A stretch of 9,783 nucleotides of DNA from Clostridia bacterium. GTDB lineage: Bacteria > Bacillota > Clostridia > TANB77 > CAG-508. Position 1 is the stretch's first letter. Each line of letters starts with the position of its first letter. Shown in pieces: positions 6,196-9,783 of this stretch. The DNA lies in the NCBI GenBank assembly GCA_022791735.1, contig JAAVZQ010000018.1:1-9783 (forward strand), given 5' to 3'. The notes beneath the pieces are model-generated. The model saw nothing but the letters and a program-made list of their open reading frames with translations, was not told the DNA's origin and did not search any database. The translations under genes and the position numbers were made by a program.

Positions 6196-6711
6196 ATGAA
6201 AAAAGATGATATAAAAACAAAGGAGAATATAGCAAAATTAGAAAAAGTAATCGAAGAAAAAAAGAGTATTCCAAAAGAGATAAAAGAAAAAATAAGTGCA
6301 AATACGTTTGAAAATATCATATTTGCTGTGATTGTTTTTGTCTACTTAGGTGCGTTAAACTTAGGTATGGCAAATATACCTACAGACAACTATCTAATGG
6401 ATTTAAAAGTATTTTCAATATTATTACTTGTTACGACTATTATAATGTTAGAAGTTGCATATAAAAGGGACAAAGCAAATTTGTGGCTACACAGTGTTGA
6501 ATTTATGATAATTGCAATATTTACTCTTTATTTAATATATTTCTATTCGATGTACTATAATACATTTGGAAACATTGTATTTTCATTTGGAGCTGTATGC
6601 TTTATATACTATGCGATAAAAATATTTGTACTAAAAAGAAAAACTATAAAAGACTATAATAAAAAATTGATAGATATTGGAGAAATAGTAAAGAATAAAG
6701 AAAGGAATTAA
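6196..6711 (+). CDS. Four-helix membrane protein of unknown function
   Basis: This 171-residue protein has a charged, coiled-coil-like N-terminus (1-35, rich in Lys and Glu), four hydrophobic segments at about 40-58, 70-88, 101-120 and 125-146, and a basic tail. Both termini are predicted to lie in the cytoplasm by the positive-inside rule. I recognise no family. ATG 6196 follows AGGAAGGAAG at 6181-6190. Its stop is four bases before the purD start, and the purD Shine-Dalgarno lies inside its last codons, so the two are translationally coupled. Upstream lies a folded leader of about 110 bases (6079-6190) that may control both genes. There is no in-frame CGG. Confidence 0.85.
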   Translation: MKKDDIKTKENIAKLEKVIEEKKSIPKEIKEKISANTFENIIFAVIVFVYLGALNLGMANIPTDNYLMDLKVFSILLLVTTIIMLEVAYKRDKANLWLHSVEFMIIAIFTLYLIYFYSMYYNTFGNIVFSFGAVCFIYYAIKIFVLKRKTIKDYNKKLIDIGEIVKNKERN

Positions 6712-6715
6712 AAAC

Positions 6716-8017
6716 ATGGAAAAATGTTTATTACTTGGTAATGGAGGGCGTGAAGCAGTTATTGCAGAATATGTCTCTAAAGATTATAGATTGTATTCAA
6801 TTATGCCTTATGCAAATCCTTCAATTGCAGAATATGTTGTAAGTTCAGAGGGAAAATACATAATAGGAGATCCATTTGATAAAAGGCTTGTAAGAAGATT
6901 TATACAAGAAGAGAATATAGAAAATTGTATAATAAGTAGTGATAATCTTTTACAAGAAGGGTTAATTGATTTAGCAAGAGAATTAGGATTAAAAACATTT
7001 GGTCCTACATCAAAGGGCTCAAAGATTGAATGGAGTAAATCTTATGCATTAGAAATAGTAGAAAAATTAGCGCCAAATATGATAATAAAAAATTATAGAG
7101 TGACAGATGTAGATGAACTAAGACAGGCAATAGAGAGTTATAGCGGAGATGATTTTGTAGTAAAACCAGAAGGGCTTACAGGTGGAAAAGGTGTAAAAGT
7201 AGGAGGAGTTCATTTTAATGGTAAGCTAGAAGGGTTTGAATATGCAAGAGATTGTTTAAATAGTGCTGGAAGTGTAATAATACAAGATAAAGTAGAAGGA
7301 AGAGAGTTTACAGTTACAGGGCTTACAGATGGCAAGAATTTAGTAGTAACTCCAACAACTTTTGATTATCCATACAGATTTGATGAAGATAAAGGACCTG
7401 GCACAGGTGGAATGGGATGCCTTGGATTTTCAAATGGACTTTTGCCATTTTTAACAGAAAAGGATATTAAAGAATGTGCAGAACTTATGAAAAAGACAAT
7501 AAACTATGTGAATAAAGATAATTTAGAATTTAATGGGGTTATCTATGGTGGGTTTTTTAAATGTGAAAATGGTATAAAATTTATTGAATTTAATGCAAGG
7601 TTTGGAGATCCAGAATCTTTAAATATATTAAATGCAATAGAAACACCATTTAGTGAATTGTTTACAAACATCCAAAATCAAACTTTGAGTGAAGAAAATT
7701 GCAAGTTCAATAAAACAAATACATTTACAGTATACGTAGTTACACCTAATTATGCAATAGCTTCTTCAAAAGAGCCAATTAGTTTTGAGCTTAACAAAGA
7801 GGAAATAGAAAGCCAAGGTGTAAAAATATATTTTTCAAGCACAAGACAAATAGATGAAGGTATGTATGAGAGTGTAGGAAACTCAAGACTTTTTGCAGCA
7901 GTTACTACTGACAAATCAATGGAAGCTGCGGCTAAAAAAGTGTATGAGGCACTTGAAGGAAACGTTGATGAGGAGTTACATTATAGGCGCGACATTGGAA
8001 AAATATACAAACACTAA
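6716..8017 (+). CDS. purD: Phosphoribosylamine-glycine ligase (PurD), divergent
   Basis: PurD joins glycine to phosphoribosylamine with ATP in the second step of purine synthesis. The 433-residue length is normal. The ATP-grasp features are VVKPEGLTGGKGV (148-160), DEDKGPGTGGMG (223-234) and EFNARFGDPE (291-300), and the protein ends in the family signature HYRRDIG (422-428). It departs from typical PurD in two places: the N-terminal GGREHA is GGREAV (10-15), and the GPEAPL segment is SSDNLLQEG (74-82). Either it is a divergent PurD or an ATP-grasp relative with a different amine acceptor. No other pur gene is adjacent, which is unusual since purD commonly ends a pur operon. AAAGGAA (6701-6707) is the Shine-Dalgarno. 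CGC and CGT are used for Arg, and no CGG is in frame. Confidence 0.85.
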   Translation: MEKCLLLGNGGREAVIAEYVSKDYRLYSIMPYANPSIAEYVVSSEGKYIIGDPFDKRLVRRFIQEENIENCIISSDNLLQEGLIDLARELGLKTFGPTSKGSKIEWSKSYALEIVEKLAPNMIIKNYRVTDVDELRQAIESYSGDDFVVKPEGLTGGKGVKVGGVHFNGKLEGFEYARDCLNSAGSVIIQDKVEGREFTVTGLTDGKNLVVTPTTFDYPYRFDEDKGPGTGGMGCLGFSNGLLPFLTEKDIKECAELMKKTINYVNKDNLEFNGVIYGGFFKCENGIKFIEFNARFGDPESLNILNAIETPFSELFTNIQNQTLSEENCKFNKTNTFTVYVVTPNYAIASSKEPISFELNKEEIESQGVKIYFSSTRQIDEGMYESVGNSRLFAAVTTDKSMEAAAKKVYEALEGNVDEELHYRRDIGKIYKH

Positions 8018-8049
8018 ATTAAAACAAGATGCTGATTATCGTTTTAATT
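8017..8049 (+). terminator. Possible weak terminator after purD
   Basis: AATTAAAAC (8017-8025) pairs with GTTTTAATT (8041-8049) over nine base pairs, starting at the last base of the purD stop. The stem is A+T-rich and lacks a clean T tail, so termination would be weak. Confidence 0.4.
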
Positions 8050-8076
8050 GAATTAGTTTATAAAATTTTATATAAA
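8048..8076 (+). promoter_or_regulatory. Sigma-A type promoter ahead of the structured leader
   Basis: TTGAAT (8048-8053) and TATAAA (8071-8076) are separated by 17 bases. The expected start point, about 8083, coincides with the first base pairs of the folded RNA that follows. That agreement strengthens both calls. Confidence 0.7.
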
Positions 8077-8081
8077 TACGT

Positions 8082-8214
8082 TTCACAGAAAAATAAATTC
8101 TAAGTTCGTGCAGGGTAGTTCTATATGATTTTTGAGGTTACGGCATTAAGGTGTTAGAAAAAAATCATATAGAACTACCAAGTTCGCAGGACAGACGATA
8201 CTTAAATCTGTGAA
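8082..8214 (+). ncRNA. Highly structured 5' leader or small RNA
   Basis: Nested complementarity runs through 133 bases. The outer stem pairs TTCACAGA (8082-8089) with TCTGTGAA (8207-8214). A second stem pairs TAAGT-TCGT (8101-8109) with ACGA-T-ACTTA (8195-8204), with one bulged T. Inside is a 20-bp perfect hairpin (8114-8133 with 8160-8179) carrying a 26-base loop. A-rich single strands lie between stems one and two. A near-direct repeat, AAGTTCG(T)GCAGG, flanks the long hairpin on both sides (8102-8114 and 8180-8190). It starts at the predicted transcription start and ends 28 bases before the next ATG, so it may be a cis-regulatory leader; it could also be a free sRNA. I match it to no known riboswitch. 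Confidence 0.65.
8114..8179. repeat. 20-bp perfect inverted repeat with 26-base loop
   Basis: The arms at 8114-8133 and 8160-8179 are exact reverse complements, beginning GGTAGTTC and ending GAACTACC. The loop contains TTACGGCATTAAGGTG. The short direct repeats outside the arms (AAGTTCG on each side) resemble a target duplication, so an inserted miniature element inside the leader is an alternative reading. Confidence 0.85.
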
Positions 8215-8242
8215 CTGTAATTTAAAAGAAAGGATAGAAAAA

Positions 8243-9496
8243 ATGAAAAGAAACAAAATTTTAACAGTACTTTTAATTTTAGCAACTGTATTTGCAATAT
8301 TTTGTGTAAATGCAAAAGTATTTGCTACAGAGCCAGGAGACAATGCTAGAAGCGCAACAAATCCAGGAGATAATGCAAGAGGAGAAGGCGAACCAGTAGC
8401 CACTGAAGAAGGTGTAGTACCTACTCCAACAGGAGAAGAAAATGTGGCAGGAGATGATGGACATAACCATGATGATGAACAAACTGAGATATATGAAGGT
8501 GATCTTTATATATTTGAAAATAAATCATACACTATGGATAAATTAGTAGATGGAAATGTATTTATTTTTGGTAAGGATGTAACAATTACAGGGCAAGTAA
8601 ATGGAGCTGTATATGTATGTGCAAGTGGTACACTTACAATAGACGAAAATGCATATATAGGAAGCGATTTATTTGCGTTTGCTCAAACAATAGAACTTAA
8701 TGGATTAATATTTGATGTATATGCAGCTGCTGATAAACTAAATATAAACTCAGGTGCATCAATATATAGAGATATAAGAGCGTATGCAAATGATATGACA
8801 CTTGCAGGAAGTGTTGGAAGAGATGCATTCTTTTCAGCAAATAAGATGTCAATAGCAGAAGGAGAAGATACACTTACAGTATATGGTGATTTAAGCTATG
8901 AATCAAAAAGAGAACTTGCCAATATTGATAAAGCGACAATTCAAGGAGAAATAAAATATTCAGAATATGTAGAAAATGATGACAATGAAAATGTAGTAGT
9001 AGATTTAATAATAAGTGCTATATCTACAATAATATTTAACATTCTAATATACATTGTATTAGTATTCTTTGCACCTAAATTTGTAGAAAAAACAAAAGAA
9101 TATGTTTCTACAAGAGGACTTTTAGCTTTTGCAATAGGTATTGCATTTACAATAGCTGTACCAGTAGTTGCATTGGTACTTCTAATGTTAAATGTAGGAG
9201 CTGCATCAGCTGCAATGTTACTAATCGTATATGCAGCAATACTTATGATTAATGCATTTGTTGTTGCAATAGCTGCAAACGAGTTTATTGCAGAAAAACT
9301 AAAAATTGGCGATAGCAAGTTCAAAAAGGGATTATTACTTATGGCAACATCACTTGTACTTTGGGCAGTTAGAAAAATACCTTTTATTGGTGGATGGATA
9401 TCAATAATTGTATTTATGTGTGGTGTAGGTATTGTAATTTTCTATCAATTTGATAAATTATTTAATAAAGGAAAAGAAGTAGCAAAGACTGAATAA
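8243..9496 (+). CDS. Secreted, membrane-anchored bactofilin-like beta-repeat protein
   Basis: The 417-residue protein starts at ATG 8243 after AAAGGAT (8229-8235). A GTG at 8210 is in frame but lies in the folded leader, so it is not used. A signal peptide (KRNK, then hydrophobic 6-28) is followed by a low-complexity, acidic linker containing two PGDNAR repeats (31-36, 41-46) and GHNHDDE (73-79). A parallel beta-helix-like region (about 88-240) has repeats such as GNVFIFGKDVTITGQVNG and is reminiscent of polymer-forming (bactofilin) folds. It ends with four membrane helices (about 253-277, 292-318, 322-346, 365-402) and a basic tail. The beta domain would face outside. The role is inferred: envelope scaffolding. 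It has its own promoter and leader, and a terminator follows. Confidence 0.8.
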   Translation: MKRNKILTVLLILATVFAIFCVNAKVFATEPGDNARSATNPGDNARGEGEPVATEEGVVPTPTGEENVAGDDGHNHDDEQTEIYEGDLYIFENKSYTMDKLVDGNVFIFGKDVTITGQVNGAVYVCASGTLTIDENAYIGSDLFAFAQTIELNGLIFDVYAAADKLNINSGASIYRDIRAYANDMTLAGSVGRDAFFSANKMSIAEGEDTLTVYGDLSYESKRELANIDKATIQGEIKYSEYVENDDNENVVVDLIISAISTIIFNILIYIVLVFFAPKFVEKTKEYVSTRGLLAFAIGIAFTIAVPVVALVLLMLNVGAASAAMLLIVYAAILMINAFVVAIAANEFIAEKLKIGDSKFKKGLLLMATSLVLWAVRKIPFIGGWISIIVFMCGVGIVIFYQFDKLFNKGKEVAKTE

Positions 9497-9522
9497 GATT
9501 AAATAGAAGTTATATTTTTAGA

Positions 9523-9558
9523 AAAAGGGGAAATAATAGTAATATTGTTTCCTCTTTT
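9523..9558 (+). terminator. Rho-independent terminator of the bactofilin-like gene
   Basis: AAAAGGGGAAA (9523-9533) pairs with TTTCCTCTTTT (9548-9558) over 11 positions, one of them G-T. The 3' arm itself supplies the T run. It lies 26 bases after the stop codon. Confidence 0.75.
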
Positions 9559-9571
9559 GTGATATAAATCG

Positions 9572-9599
9572 TCAAAGGAGTATATTTATACTCCTTTGA
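9572..9599. repeat. 12-bp perfect hairpin without a T tail
   Basis: TCAAAGGAGTAT (9572-9583) and ATACTCCTTTGA (9588-9599) pair perfectly around a four-base ATTT loop. Neither strand has a T run after it, so it is not a standard terminator. It may be a back-up transcript stabiliser or a protein-binding palindrome. The rest of 9600-9689 is A+T-rich with nothing I can identify. Confidence 0.75.
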
Positions 9600-9689
9600 A
9601 ACACAAAACTTACATAGTAAATAATGTAATTATATGATTTGCATATGAGTAAAATAATCTGGGGAAAAAATTAAAAGAAAAAATAAAAA

Positions 9690-9758
9690 AACAAAGACAC
9701 CTATGATATAATTTTGTTAGTGAAAAACAAAATAAAAAATATTCGAGGTGTCTTTGTT
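9690..9758 (+). promoter_or_regulatory. Inverted repeat that buries a Shine-Dalgarno, with a promoter inside it
   Basis: AACAAAGACACCT (9690-9702) is the exact complement of AGGTGTCTTTGTT (9746-9758). The right arm holds the Shine-Dalgarno AGGTG (9746-9750) for the ATG at 9760. An extended -10 (TG at 9704-9705, TATAAT at 9707-9712) lies just inside the left arm. RNA started there (near 9719) lacks the left arm and leaves the site free, whereas RNA reading in from outside would fold and hide it. Some insertion sequences, such as IS10, use this arrangement to resist read-through expression. Confidence 0.65.
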
Positions 9759-9759
9759 A

Positions 9760-9783
9760 ATGTTAAATATATCAAAAGATGAA
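9760..9783 (+). CDS. Start of an unidentified gene, possibly a transposase (partial)
   Basis: ATG 9760 opens a frame, MLNISKDE, that runs off the right edge. It has AGGTG nine bases upstream. Eight residues do not identify a family. The protected start described for the preceding inverted repeat suggests a mobile-element gene, but this is inference. Confidence 0.4.

Noticed and set aside
8210..8242. GTG at 8210 as start of the bactofilin-like protein
   Set aside because: It lies in the outer stem of the leader RNA, has no Shine-Dalgarno, and would put charged residues before the signal peptide.
8941..9324. Minus-strand open frame of 127 codons, and the other minus-strand frames
   Set aside because: They lie antisense to well-supported genes, lack ribosome-binding sites and known motifs, and arise from A+T-rich codon bias.
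9572..9599. Second rho-independent terminator
   Set aside because: The stem is perfect, but neither strand has a T tract after it; kept as a hairpin only.

Overview
The window is low-GC DNA from what is most likely an uncultured, spore-forming Firmicute (class Clostridia). Base composition is strongly A+T-rich, all convincing genes lie on the + strand, ribosome-binding sites are strong AGGAG types, and a sporulation gene (spoIIM) is present. I cannot name the genus from sequence alone.

Layout: the tail of an unknown gene (1-91) and a terminator; an IscS/NifS-type cysteine desulfurase (180-1326); a DinD-family DNA-damage protein (1421-2257); a promoter and a tightly packed operon of a degenerate HD-GYP-like protein, a 90-residue unknown and an EndoQ-type PHP nuclease (2356-4359); spoIIM (4425-5073); xerD (5161-6042); a terminator overlapping a competing hairpin; a four-helix membrane protein coupled to a divergent purD (6196-8017); a promoter followed by a highly folded 5' leader or small RNA (8082-8214); a secreted, membrane-anchored bactofilin-like beta-repeat protein (8243-9496); and a hairpin-rich tail ending in the first codons of another gene whose Shine-Dalgarno is buried in an inverted repeat (9690-9783). 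As I remember it, EndoQ/YqxK - SpoIIM - XerD resembles the Bacillus yqxK-spoIIM-xerD neighbourhood, which supports a Firmicute origin. No gene-free stretch exceeds 300 bases.

The outstanding observation is a coherent set of frameshifts. Three conserved genes (cysteine desulfurase, EndoQ, spoIIM) are readable only with +1 shifts: four, one and one. All six shifts fall exactly on an in-frame CGG triplet, and each is repaired by skipping the C and reading the next three bases as a glycine codon (C-GGN). These six are the only in-frame CGG triplets in any gene of the window. Eleven further CGG strings occur inside genes but out of frame, and none disturbs the reading frame. CGU, CGC, CGA, AGA and AGG are all used normally for arginine. 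This pattern suggests that CGG is an unassigned or 'hungry' codon that directs +1 frameshifting, or that CGGN is read as a four-base glycine codon. A systematic sequencing or assembly artefact must be excluded first, but the strict dependence on reading frame argues against a purely DNA-level error.
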